Of a stretch of 64,000 nucleotides of DNA, positions 48,172 through 56,636 are shown in pieces. The first letter of the stretch is position 1, and every line of letters starts with the position of its first letter. The position numbers and the translations under genes are program-made. Location of the stretch: assembly GCA_014652975.1 (NCBI GenBank), contig BMZV01000001.1, positions 248,001-312,000 of the forward strand. Direction: 5' to 3'. The notes beneath the pieces were generated by a model. The model was not told where the DNA came from, did no database searches, and saw only the letters and a list, made by a program, of their open reading frames with translations. Origin of the DNA: Kocuria marina (GTDB lineage Bacteria; Actinomycetota; Actinomycetes; Actinomycetales; Micrococcaceae).

Positions 48172-48834
48172 TCAGAAGACGGAGGTCAGCAGGATCATCA
48201 CGCCCGGGATGGCGACGAACACACCGAGCACCCAGATCACCACGTAGAGCGTGTTCTCGGCGCCCAGGTTCCCGAGCCACGCGGCGGCTTTGACGGGGAT
48301 GGGCCGCAGGAGGAGGATGCCCATGATCACGGCCATCGCGAAGACGTTGTAGAGCAGGTGCACGGTTGCCGCCGTCATCCCGGCCGTGCGCTCGATCCCG
48401 GAAAAACCGAACGCCGCGATGATCGCCGTCATGGTCGTGCCGATGTTGGCGCCCATCAGGATGAGGATGGCCGTGCCCAGCGGCAGGCCACCCGCGACCA
48501 TGCCCACCACGATCGAGGCGGTCGTGGACGAGGACTGCGTGAGCACGGTGGCCAGGATGCCGATGGCCAGACCAACGAACGGGTTCTCGGCGACACTGAA
48601 CAGCTCCTCCGCGCGCCCACCCGTGGCGGCGCTGAAACCGTCACCAATCCACCCCACCGCGGTGATCAGGACATAGATGCCGAACGTCACCAGGAACCAC
48701 TCGAGGACGTTGCGCGTGCGCTCGGAGACCGGCAGCCGCGCCAAGATGTTGGGTGTCTGCTCGTCCTTCTCGGGACCCGACTGCGCGTCCTTCTCGGTGG
48801 GTCGCTGTGCCAGCGTTGATCCGCTACCCGACAT
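48172..48834 (-). CDS. Na/Pi cotransporter-family protein, half length
   Basis: This 220-residue membrane protein has one copy of the phosphate-symporter repeat: VLTQSSSTTASIVVGMVAGG followed by MGANIGTTMTAII, then two more hydrophobic stretches ending GVMILLTSVF. Family members normally have two such repeats in 300 or more residues. The N-terminal 35 residues are polar. The ATG at 48834 is preceded by a GAGG. It may be a dimerising half-transporter or a product of internal deletion; its neighbours are decayed phosphate genes. Confidence 0.7.
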   Translation of the reverse strand: MSGSGSTLAQRPTEKDAQSGPEKDEQTPNILARLPVSERTRNVLEWFLVTFGIYVLITAVGWIGDGFSAATGGRAEELFSVAENPFVGLAIGILATVLTQSSSTTASIVVGMVAGGLPLGTAILILMGANIGTTMTAIIAAFGFSGIERTAGMTAATVHLLYNVFAMAVIMGILLLRPIPVKAAAWLGNLGAENTLYVVIWVLGVFVAIPGVMILLTSVF

Positions 48835-49077
48835 GGTGCCTCGCCCCTCCGACGTCCGATTGTGCCCGCCCGCCCCGGAGGCTGCTCCGGAGTGCGGCGC
48901 CCTGTTCCTCGAGTGGAACAGGGCCAAGCGGCCGCGAGGTGAATCGGGCTCGTCCGCGAGTCGACCTGACGGACGGGTGGCTCAGCGATCGGCGAGGAGG
49001 TCGCCCGCTCCCGGACTGCTCAGCAGCGGGTGGTGCGGGACCGGTTGTCCCGGACCAATTGTGCCCGGGGACGACGA

Positions 49078-49107
49078 AGGCGCCGCTCCCCGAGGGGAAC
49101 GGCGCCT
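49078..49107 (-). terminator. terminator after tRNA-Thr/tRNA-Met
   Basis: A 14-bp stem with one mismatch (49078-49091 with 49094-49107; outer arm AGGCGCCG) lies seven bases past the 3' end of tRNA-Met on the minus strand. Confidence 0.7.
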
Positions 49108-49113
49108 GAACGG

Positions 49114-49187
49114 TAGCGGTGGACGGGCTCGATCCGTCGACCTCACGATTATGAGTCGTGCGCTCTAACCAGCTGAGCTACACCGCC
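49114..49187 (-). tRNA. metT: tRNA-Met (CAT)
   Basis: A 74-base cloverleaf on the minus strand has acceptor arms GGCGGTG/CACCGCT, D-arm GCTCAGCTGGTTAGAGC, anticodon loop CTCATAA (CAT) and T-arm GACGG-ATCGAGC-CCGTC. The G-U first pair and overall form fit elongator tRNA-Met. A tRNA-Ile with lysidine cannot be fully excluded. Confidence 0.93.
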
Positions 49188-49240
49188 ACATCATGGATGA
49201 AACCCACGGTTCGCAAAGAGCCGCAGGTTCTCATCATGAG

Positions 49241-49312
49241 AGCCCCGACCGGGAATCGATCCCGGGACCTCCATCTTACCAAGATGGCGCTCTACCACTG
49301 AGCTATCGGGGC
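49241..49312 (-). tRNA. thrT: tRNA-Thr (GGT)
   Basis: A 72-base cloverleaf on the minus strand has acceptor arms GCCCCGA/TCGGGGC, D-loop AGTGGTA, anticodon stem CCATC/GATGG with loop TTGGTAA (anticodon GGT), and T-arm CCGGG/CCCGG. It lies 53 bases ahead of tRNA-Met, the usual actinobacterial pairing. Confidence 0.96.
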
Positions 49313-49361
49313 AACGCGGAATACTCTAACAGGAGATGAGCGGGTCGCAAAAACGAGCACC

Positions 49362-49655
49362 TCACCCCACAAGCCGCGCCGATTCACCCGCCACGGTGTG
49401 CTCCTTGATGAGCCAGCGGGCCTCGGGGGCGTCCGCCCGACCGACCGCTTCCACGAGGTCCCTGTGCAGGTCCAGGCGGAAACGGATGTACTCGTCCAGG
49501 GGGCATCTCCAGGGATGGCTGCACCGAGGCGGTGCGCACCTCCACGACGTCCAACAGGCTCAGGTAGATGGAACGCAGCAGTTCGTTGGGACTGATCCGG
49601 GCGATCCTCGCGTGCAACTGCTAGTTGGAGCGCACGAAGGCCACCGGGTCCGGGG
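49362..49655 (-). pseudogene. remnant of a GntR/FadR-type regulator (FCD domain)
   Basis: On the minus strand the frames give DPVAFVRSN, then TAG, then QLHARIARISPNELLRSI and YLSLLDVVEVRTASVQPSLE, and after a frameshift DEYIRFRLDLHRDLVEAVGR and ARWLIKEHTVAGESARLVG to a stop. This is the ligand-binding FCD domain of a GntR regulator with a nonsense codon and a +1 shift in a run of five C residues near 49500. The DNA-binding half is gone: beyond 49655 the sequence belongs to another gene remnant on the opposite strand. Confidence 0.8.
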
Positions 49656-50166
49656 CCTCCCACGAGCTCATGGCCAACAACGTGTGGGCCAGGTCCTTCC
49701 CGGGCACCGAGATCGCGCGCCGCAAGGCGTGGGGCGGGCGCGACGACCTGCGGGTCGAGTACAACACCGCGAGCCCTTCGTCCATGTGCAACATCGGCCA
49801 GCACGATCTGGAGCCCATCCTGCGGCCGCCGGCGAGCGCCACGGGGCGAGCATCCGGTTCGGCACCGAACTGCTCGAACTGACCCAGGGCGGCCGCCGGG
49901 TCTCCACGATCGGTCTGGTGGGCCGCGGGCGGTTCACCCTGCTGACCGGGATTGGCGGGGCGCCGTGGCGCGAGGCCGTTCGCGTCGTCGGCGAGGAACT
50001 GGGTCTGCAGATCGCCGTCCACGGCATCGGTGCGGGACAGGACCTCGCGGATCCCACCGCCGAACTGCGCGCCGCGCTGCACAGCAGCCTGGGCGCCCCC
50101 GCAAGGAATGCACCCGACGCGCAGAACGCCCCCGCCCGGGGCGAACTGCTCACGGAAGGAGCCTGA
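49656..50166 (+). pseudogene. remnant of a flavin phenol hydroxylase (TfdB-like)
   Basis: On the plus strand HELMANNVWARSFPGTEIAR and NTASPSSMCNIGQHDLEPIL match the middle of TfdB-type FAD monooxygenases. After a frameshift at about 49825, GERHGASIRFGTELLELTQG follows. It then jumps to the C-terminal segment STIGLVGRGRFTLLTGIGG and REAVRVVGEELGLQIAVHGI. The FAD-binding N-terminus and most of the centre are deleted, so it cannot be active. These enzymes hydroxylate phenols or chlorophenols. Confidence 0.8.
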
Positions 50167-50295
50167 TCATGGCCCTGGGACTGTTGGTCATGAGCCCGAC
50201 CCTGGGGCTGTAGCTCTTCGGCTGAGGCACGAGAACCACCACTGCAGCATCACCGAGGCGGAGCTCGCGCACCGCGTCACGAGTGACCCCGAGAA

Positions 50296-50961
50296 GTGGG
50301 GACCAAGGCGGGCCCGCCCATGGCTGCGGACCGCGCCGGGATCTCGTCCGCACCGATCGTGGACGGGCACACGTACCTGGTCGATTGCGGACGCGCCTGC
50401 GTACCCCAGTTCCACAAGGCGGGGCTGAGCTTCGCGTCCCTGCGGGGGATCTTCCTGACCCATCTGCATGCCGATCCCGTGGCCGACTACTTCAACTACT
50501 TCATGATGGCGTCCACGACAGGCCGAAAGAACGGGGACGTTATCCCCGGCCAGCTCGCGGTGTACGGTCCCGGGCCCGCGGGCGGTCTGCCGGAACCGTT
50601 CGGGGGTCGGCCGGTGGGGATCGCGAGCCCGGAGGAACCCACACCGGGCACCAAGTCCATGACCGCGCACCTGCTGCGGGCGTTCGCCTACACGAACAAC
50701 ATCTTCATGCGGGACGAGGACGTCCGGGACTACGACTCCCTCGTGGCCGTCAACGAGATCATGCCCCCGCACTCCGCCCACGTGATGGTTGAGGACATGG
50801 GACCCGTGGCGCAGGCCTCCCATGTGGACCACATGGTGCTCTCGCACATCGAGAACACGGGCGGCACCATCGATCCCGTGGAGTGGCACCGGCTGGCCAG
50901 CCGCGGCTACGACGGCGCGGTGACCGTGGGGCAGGACCTGCAGATCATCACGGTGGCCTGA
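50296..50961 (+). pseudogene. shortened metallo-beta-lactamase-fold protein, probably inactive
   Basis: An open frame of 221 codons from a GTG begins VGTKAGPPMAADRAGISSAP and has FLTHLHADPVADYF where the family has THLHxDHxxDY: the third metal ligand is Pro instead of His. The central part with the GDT ligand is missing, and the sequence passes directly from VNEIMPP to HMVLSHIENTGG and the C-terminal GYDGAVTVGQDLQII. The usual first strand ahead of GTK is also absent. The frame is open, but the lost ligands argue against activity. Confidence 0.7.
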
Positions 50962-51010
50962 GCCGCACGCGTCAGCGCTCCTCACACCTCACGGGAACAT
51001 GAGAAGCAGA

Positions 51011-51052
51011 AAAGGGCCGTGGCCGGGACGATCGTCCCGGCCACGGCCCTTT
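51011..51052. terminator. 42-bp perfect palindrome, bidirectional terminator
   Basis: A perfect 21-bp inverted repeat without a loop (51011-51031 with 51032-51052; arm begins AAAGGGCCGTGGCCGGGA) is flanked by A and T runs on both sides. It lies between the convergent metallo-hydrolase remnant and the DEAD-box gene. Confidence 0.85.
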
Positions 51053-51202
51053 GTGCTGTCACTCACCGGCCACGCCGATGACCGACCACGTCAGCGACCA
51101 TCCCGGCTGAGCCGGTCCTGCTCAGTCGGCCGGCTCAGTGGCTCGCAGCGAACCGGCGAATCCGCGAATCAGCGGCTCACGGTGAGGCAGTGAACCGACA
51201 AA

Positions 51203-53437
51203 TCAGCGACCCGAGTAGCCGCCGTTGTCCGGGCGGTTCTTCCGACGCGGCCGGTCCTGCTGGTAGGACCCGCCATGGGAACGGCCGCCGCCGCGATCGT
51301 CGCGGTAACCGCCACGATCCTCGCGGTACCCACCGCGATCCTGATAGCCGCCCCGGTCCTCACGGTATCCCCCGCGGTCGTTGCGCGGGCCCCGATCCCC
51401 GCGGTACCCGCCCCGGTCGTTGCGGGGTCCACGGTCACGGTCACCGCCGCGGAAGGGCTTGCCCCCGCGCGCGCCACCGGGTCCGCGATCCTCCTGGATC
51501 CGGATGGGCGAACCGTTGATCTGGGTGTTGGCCAGCTTGTCGAGGGTTCCCGCGGGGAGGTTCTCGGGCAGACCCACAAGCGTGAACGTGGGGCGGATGT
51601 CGATCGCACCGATCTGCGAACCGTTGAGACCGCCCTCGTGCGTGAGGGCACCCACCACGGCGCCGGGGACTACGCGATCGCGGTGCCCCACGGCCAGCTT
51701 GTAGGTCTTCATCCCCGCCTCGTCCCCCGGGGAACGGCGATTGCGGGGGCCGTCGCCGTCACGGCGCTCGCGGTCCCGCTTGCGCTGCGGCAGCTCGGGC
51801 AGGTCCTCCAGGAGGAACGGACGGCCGTTCTGGGCGATCACGGCGAGCGCAGCGGCGACCTCGACGGCGTCGACGTCGTGCTCGGACTCGTATTGCTTCA
51901 CGAGCTCACGGAACAGCGAGAGGTCCTCGGAGTCGATGGTCTCCTCGATCTGCTGCGCGAAGTTCTCCTTGCGGGTCTGGTTGACCTCGTCCGTGGAGGG
52001 CACGCGCATCTGTTCGACGGGCTGGCGGGTGGCCTTCTCGATCGCGCGCAGCAGGTACTTCTCGCGCGGGGTCATGAACAGGATGGCCTCACCCTTACGC
52101 CCCGCGCGGCCGGTGCGGCCGATGCGGTGCACGTAGGACTCGGTGTCGTGGGGGATGTCGTAGTTGACCACCAAAGAGATCCGCTCGACGTCCAGACCGC
52201 GGGCTGCAACGTCCGTGGCCACGAGGATGTCGATCTTGCCGTCGCGCAGCGAGTCCACGGTGCGCTCGCGCAGGTTTTGCGGGATGTCACCGTTGATCGC
52301 GGCGGCGGTGTAGCCGCGGGCCTTGAGCTTGTCCGCGATCTCCTCCGTGGCGGCCTTGGTACGCACGAAGACGATCACGCCGTCGTAGTCCTCGACCTCG
52401 AGCACGCGGGTCATCGCGTCCAGCTTGTGCGGGCCCATGACCTGCATGTACCGCTGCCGGGTGTTGCTGCCCGTGGTGGTCTTGGCCTTGACCGTGATCT
52501 CCTGGGGGTCGTGCAGGTACTGCTGCGCGATCCGGCGGATGGCCTTGGGCATAGTGGCGGAGAACAGAGCCACCTGTTTCTCCGTGGGGGTCTGCGCCAG
52601 GATCTTCTCGACGTCCTCGGAGAAGCCCATGCGCAGCATCTCGTCCGCCTCGTCCAACACCACGTACGCGATGTCGTCCAGGTTGAGCGAGCCCTTGGCC
52701 AGGTGGTCGATCACGCGCCCCGGGGTTCCCACGACCACCTGCGCGCCGCGCTTGAGGCCCGCGAGCTGCGGACCGTACGAGGAGCCGCCGTACACGGGCA
52801 GCACGGTGAAGTCGTCCAGGTGGGTCGCGTAGGAGCCGAAGGCCTCGGCGACCTGCAGCGCGAGTTCGCGGGTCGGCGCGAGCACCAGCACGCGCGTGCT
52901 GCGCTGCGGGCCGTGCAGGTCGGACAGCTCCGCGAGCTTGGACAGTGCGGGCACCGCGAACGCGGCGGTCTTGCCCGTACCGGTCTGCGCGAGCCCGACG
53001 ACGTCGCGGCCGCTCAGCAGCGCGGGGATCGTCGCGGCCTGGATGGGCGAGGGGTACTCGTAGCCCACCTCGTCCAGTGCCGCCAGCACACGCGCGTCCA
53101 CGCCCAGTTCGGCGAACGTAGGCAGGTTCGGTTCGGACTTCTCGGCGTCGGCGGGCTTCTCCGTGGAGCTGTTCTCGGCGCGCTTCTCGGCAGAGTCGTT
53201 CTCGACGGGCTGCTCGGCCGGCTCGGCGGCGTCGTCGTCCCGGGCGGGCTGCTCGGCCTCGGAAGGCTGGTCGGCGGGCTCGGTTGCCTCGCCGCTGTCG
53301 GTGCGCTGCGCGTCGACGACGACGTCGTGGTTGTCGGGGGCGTCGGTCACGGCGGGAGCGGCGTCGCGCTCGGGGGTTTCGTGCTCGGGGGTCTCGTTGT
53401 GGGGATTTTCGTTCTGGGACAGGGAGTCAGTGGACAC
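51203..53437 (-). CDS. deaD: DEAD-box RNA helicase with RNA-binding domain and RGG-like tail
   Basis: This 744-residue protein starts at GTG with GAGG seven bases upstream. An acidic Glu/Pro/Thr-rich leader of about 110 residues precedes the helicase core, whose motifs are AQTGTGKT, PTREL, GTPGR, DEAD, SAT, ARGLD and HRIGRTGRAG. A DbpA-type RNA-binding domain follows (YKLAVGHRDRVVPGAVVGAL). The last 80 residues are repeats of DRGGYRxDRGGY type. It matches the CsdA/DeaD helicases of cold response and ribosome assembly. Confidence 0.93.
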   Translation of the reverse strand: MSTDSLSQNENPHNETPEHETPERDAAPAVTDAPDNHDVVVDAQRTDSGEATEPADQPSEAEQPARDDDAAEPAEQPVENDSAEKRAENSSTEKPADAEKSEPNLPTFAELGVDARVLAALDEVGYEYPSPIQAATIPALLSGRDVVGLAQTGTGKTAAFAVPALSKLAELSDLHGPQRSTRVLVLAPTRELALQVAEAFGSYATHLDDFTVLPVYGGSSYGPQLAGLKRGAQVVVGTPGRVIDHLAKGSLNLDDIAYVVLDEADEMLRMGFSEDVEKILAQTPTEKQVALFSATMPKAIRRIAQQYLHDPQEITVKAKTTTGSNTRQRYMQVMGPHKLDAMTRVLEVEDYDGVIVFVRTKAATEEIADKLKARGYTAAAINGDIPQNLRERTVDSLRDGKIDILVATDVAARGLDVERISLVVNYDIPHDTESYVHRIGRTGRAGRKGEAILFMTPREKYLLRAIEKATRQPVEQMRVPSTDEVNQTRKENFAQQIEETIDSEDLSLFRELVKQYESEHDVDAVEVAAALAVIAQNGRPFLLEDLPELPQRKRDRERRDGDGPRNRRSPGDEAGMKTYKLAVGHRDRVVPGAVVGALTHEGGLNGSQIGAIDIRPTFTLVGLPENLPAGTLDKLANTQINGSPIRIQEDRGPGGARGGKPFRGGDRDRGPRNDRGGYRGDRGPRNDRGGYREDRGGYQDRGGYREDRGGYRDDRGGGRSHGGSYQQDRPRRKNRPDNGGYSGR

Positions 53438-53593
53438 GGAAGAACCTCGCTTCGGTGGAATGGAGTGATTGTCACCGGTGCGCGCGGTACTACCGCTGAA
53501 GTCCTGGACCGACATGCCCGCTACGGCGAAACGGTTACGACAGACAAGAAACCGGGATGATAAACCACTAGCCTACCGCACGGCCGGGCCATG

Positions 53594-55342
53594 TTAGGCC
53601 GATCTGCGGGCCACCACGATGTTCGCCTCGTCACTCACGACCGTGTAGTCGACCCCGTACATGTCCCGCGCGTAGCCCGTGACGTCCGCCGGTGGCTCGC
53701 CGCTCCACGTCCCGCCGAGCCGGTCCACGACCACGTACTCGGGGGCGGGATCGTCCCCGTTGCCGATCCAGTGCACGCGGGTGGTGCTCACGAGCCCGTT
53801 CATGAGCGAGAGGTCCGTGGCCACGCTCGCCCCGTGCGGGATGCGCTCCACCGCGGCGGCCTTGGCGTTGTGACGCGGATCGGGTTGCCATGCCTCGGCG
53901 GTGGCCAGTTGCGCGAGCGGTTGCTGGGTGCCCACCGCGAGCGCGACGACCAGCGCCGCCCACGGGGCCGCGCGCGCCATGGTGCGCAGCACCGCACCCT
54001 CGCCGGGGAGGAACGGTGAGCGGTCACGGGTGAGGCGTCCGTTCGAGGCCCCGCTCCCGGCATGATCCCCCGCGGTTCCTCGGCGCGCCGGGCCGTCTCG
54101 GACGACGACGTCGCTCCCCGCCTTCTGCGCGCGATCCGCATCGTTGCGGAGCCGATCGATGGCGTCCACGAGCGCCACGAAGACCACGGGCATCAACACC
54201 GCGCTGTAGTGCCACCCCGGCCCCCAGTAGCCGTGGTTGGGGGACAGCATGCGCCACGCGAGCGTGGGCAGCGCCACCAGCGCGAGGGGTGAGCGCACCG
54301 CCACCACGGCGCCGATCAGCAGCAGGAGCAGCCACGTGACAAGCTTCTCAACCGGGACGACCTGCAACACGACCACGGAGGCGGGATCGCGCAGCAGGAG
54401 TGCCAGGTCGATCTTGTCCGAGTACGCGAACTCCCCCGCGGGGTTGAGCGCGGGCAGGATCACCCCCACCGCGAGCGCGGAGGCCAGGACGCCCCACACC
54501 ATGAGTGTTGCGCCCCACCGCGCGGCCGGATCCCGCAGGACCGCTCTCGCGGGATCCGCCGATGTCTGTCCGGCGCCGCGGTCCCCATCGTGGCGGGCAT
54601 CCGCGGTGACACGATCCTCAGTCCCGTGCACGTGCACGGCACTGCGCCCTGCGCCGCGGTGGGTGTAGGCGCGGAACTCGGCCCAGCGGCGTCGTACCGC
54701 ACGGCTCCACCCACGCGCGAACGGGACCAGCGCGTGACCGAGCATGAGCGCCCCGATCACCGCGACCGTGACCCCCAGGTCTTCCTTGACGAGGGCCACG
54801 GGCACGCTCCACAGGGCGGCCGCGCGCCACCGCCGTTCCCGCAGTGCGCACAAACCGAGCGCGAGCAGCGGCACGGCGAGCGCGATCTCGTGGAACTGCA
54901 CCGCGACCGCGTTCTGCAGTCCGAAGCTCGCCGCGTACGCCACGCCGATCGCGACGGCCGGGGCGGGGCGCAGGACATGCAGGGCACACCGCGTGACGAC
55001 GGCGGCGGAGCTCCCGAAGAGGACGTCCTGCAGGATCATGAGGGTGAGTGCGGAGGGGAACACGGCGTAAATCGGTGCCAGGACGATCAGCAGCGGGTGG
55101 AAGTGATCCCCCAGGAGATTGAACCCGTGGCCCTTGATGTCCACGATCGGTGCGTGTCCGGAGGCGTACGCGGAGAGCAGTTGCGTGAAGATCGCGTTGT
55201 CCCACGAGGGGACGTCCCAGCGGATCCACTGGCTCCAGGAGAACGCGCAGTACACCGCGGTCGTGAACGCTCCCACGAGGACGGGTAGCAACCATGCGGG
55301 ACGAGTCCGCCCGGGGTCGGCCGATGCGGGGGAACGGGCCAC
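53594..55342 (-). CDS. DUF2079 polytopic membrane protein
   Basis: This 582-residue protein starts at GTG behind GGAGGATC. It has about ten membrane segments and the DUF2079 hallmarks SWSQWIRWDVPSWDNAIFTQ, GHGFNLLGDHFHP and FHEIALAVPLLALGL. A long polar, poorly conserved insertion at about 225-275 and another at 400-440 interrupt the helices. The family is thought to resemble GT-C glycosyltransferases or arabinosyl/mannosyl transferases, but no activity is established. It is divergent from the glycosylase gene. Confidence 0.85.
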   Translation of the reverse strand: MARSPASADPGRTRPAWLLPVLVGAFTTAVYCAFSWSQWIRWDVPSWDNAIFTQLLSAYASGHAPIVDIKGHGFNLLGDHFHPLLIVLAPIYAVFPSALTLMILQDVLFGSSAAVVTRCALHVLRPAPAVAIGVAYAASFGLQNAVAVQFHEIALAVPLLALGLCALRERRWRAAALWSVPVALVKEDLGVTVAVIGALMLGHALVPFARGWSRAVRRRWAEFRAYTHRGAGRSAVHVHGTEDRVTADARHDGDRGAGQTSADPARAVLRDPAARWGATLMVWGVLASALAVGVILPALNPAGEFAYSDKIDLALLLRDPASVVVLQVVPVEKLVTWLLLLLIGAVVAVRSPLALVALPTLAWRMLSPNHGYWGPGWHYSAVLMPVVFVALVDAIDRLRNDADRAQKAGSDVVVRDGPARRGTAGDHAGSGASNGRLTRDRSPFLPGEGAVLRTMARAAPWAALVVALAVGTQQPLAQLATAEAWQPDPRHNAKAAAVERIPHGASVATDLSLMNGLVSTTRVHWIGNGDDPAPEYVVVDRLGGTWSGEPPADVTGYARDMYGVDYTVVSDEANIVVARRSA

Positions 55343-55445
55343 GATCCTCCCTCCGGGATGCCTGTGCCGGGCGGCGGGGTTGTCGGACCCAGTATGCCAG
55401 CCGGGTGCGCGCGAGGGTGTCGGAGACCCGTGGCATCATCTGCGC

Positions 55446-56444
55446 ATGACCACCACGGTGCGGACAGCGCGAATCACCGGTTCGGGGGACTCCCCCACCC
55501 GGTTGCGCTGGACGCCACCCGGGCCCGTGCACCTGGGCCAGACCCTGCGGGTGCTCGGGCGCGGTGCGGACGATCCCACGGTGCGCATCCTGAACGAGGA
55601 CTGCGTGTGGATCACCACGCGCTCGAGCGGGTTGCCGGTGAGTGCGCGGTTCTCCCGCCCACCTCGCGTCGCGGGTGAGAACCCCCTGGACCGGGACGTC
55701 GTCGTGGACGCGTGGGGTCCGGGCGCGCAGCAGTGGTTGCCGTCCGCGCCCCGGTGGGTGGGCCACGGCGATTCGTGGGAGGAGTTCGAGTCCTCGGCGG
55801 GTTTTGCGCAGCTGCCGCACCGGCTCGTCAGGGCGCGCCACGACCACCCGGGGATGCGCTTGCCGGCCACGGGCACCGTCCTGGACCGCGCCGTCGTCTC
55901 CATCCTGGAACAGCGTGTCACGGCGATCGAGGCCGTGCGGGCGTACCGGGCGCTGCTGCGCTGGATCGGTGAGGAGGCACCCGGGCCCGCTCCGCGCGGG
56001 ATGCGGGTGCCACCCACGGCCGAGCAGTGGCGCAGGGTGCCGTCCTGGCAGTGGCACCGGGCGGGCGTGGACCCCGCCCGTTCCGCGACGGTCATGCGCA
56101 CGGTGCAGCGGGCGTCGGCCCTGGAGCGCCTTGGCCGGGAGCCGGATCCGGCGCGGGTGCGGGCCGCGGTGCAATCGATCAGCGGGATCGGTGTGTGGAC
56201 GGCCGCGGAGATCACCCAGTGCACCCACGCGGACCCGGACGGCGTGAGCGTGCGGGACTTCCACCTGGCCGACTACGTGTGCTGGTTCTTCGACGGCGCC
56301 CCCGGATCGGACGAACGCATGCTCGAACTGCTCGAACCGTGGCGGGGTCACCGGCAGCGGGTCGTGCGGCTCATCAAGGCCAGTGGGCACCGCAAACCCG
56401 CGTTCGGACCCCGCCTCACGCCCCAGGATCATCGTCACCACTGA
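55446..56444 (+). CDS. DNA-3-methyladenine glycosylase II (AlkA-type)
   Basis: This 332-residue protein has a helix-hairpin-helix glycosylase domain with ISGIGVWTAAEITQ as hairpin and SVRDFHLADYVCWF containing the catalytic Asp. The N-terminal 120 residues resemble the TBP-like domain of AlkA without the Ada methyltransferase part. It removes alkylated bases from DNA. The ATG at 55446 lacks a clear ribosome site. Confidence 0.85.
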   Translation: MTTTVRTARITGSGDSPTRLRWTPPGPVHLGQTLRVLGRGADDPTVRILNEDCVWITTRSSGLPVSARFSRPPRVAGENPLDRDVVVDAWGPGAQQWLPSAPRWVGHGDSWEEFESSAGFAQLPHRLVRARHDHPGMRLPATGTVLDRAVVSILEQRVTAIEAVRAYRALLRWIGEEAPGPAPRGMRVPPTAEQWRRVPSWQWHRAGVDPARSATVMRTVQRASALERLGREPDPARVRAAVQSISGIGVWTAAEITQCTHADPDGVSVRDFHLADYVCWFFDGAPGSDERMLELLEPWRGHRQRVVRLIKASGHRKPAFGPRLTPQDHRHH

Positions 56445-56581
56445 CGGGGTTTGATGGGCCCGCCCCTGGATCGGCGCCGCCGCGGCGAATGGGCTACTCC
56501 AGAGCGGCGTCGCCCCACAGAGCGGGCGGGGCATGATGTCGCGTGCCGCGCGTGCTGCTCTCCCGCGGAGGACAGCCCGAC

Positions 56582-56628
56582 TGAGGTTTGGCTTGCCTGC
56601 CTGGCGGGGTTTTCATTTGCGACGCAAA
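56582..56628 (+). promoter_or_regulatory. candidate iron box and palindrome ahead of the VIT1 gene
   Basis: TGAGGTTTGGCTTGCCTGC at 56582-56600 matches the IdeR/DmdR consensus TTAGGTTAGGCTAACCTAA at 13 of 19 positions. Seventeen bases below it, at 56616-56628, lies the perfect palindrome TTTGCG-A-CGCAAA, which ends eight bases before the ATG. Both could be operators for metal-responsive repressors or activators. The match was made by eye. Confidence 0.5.
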
Positions 56629-56636
56629 CTATCTGC

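Noticed and set aside
49114..49312. Attachment site for an integrated element at the tRNA pair
   Set aside because: No integrase and no direct repeat of a tRNA 3' end was found nearby.
53478..53515. ATG at 53515 as start of the DEAD-box gene
   Set aside because: The ribosome site is poor compared with the GTG at 53437, which has GAGG seven bases upstream; not fully excluded.
51275..53560. Open frame of 761 codons on the plus strand opposite the helicase
   Set aside because: Shadow; its Val/Leu/Gly/Arg/His composition follows from the helicase codons.
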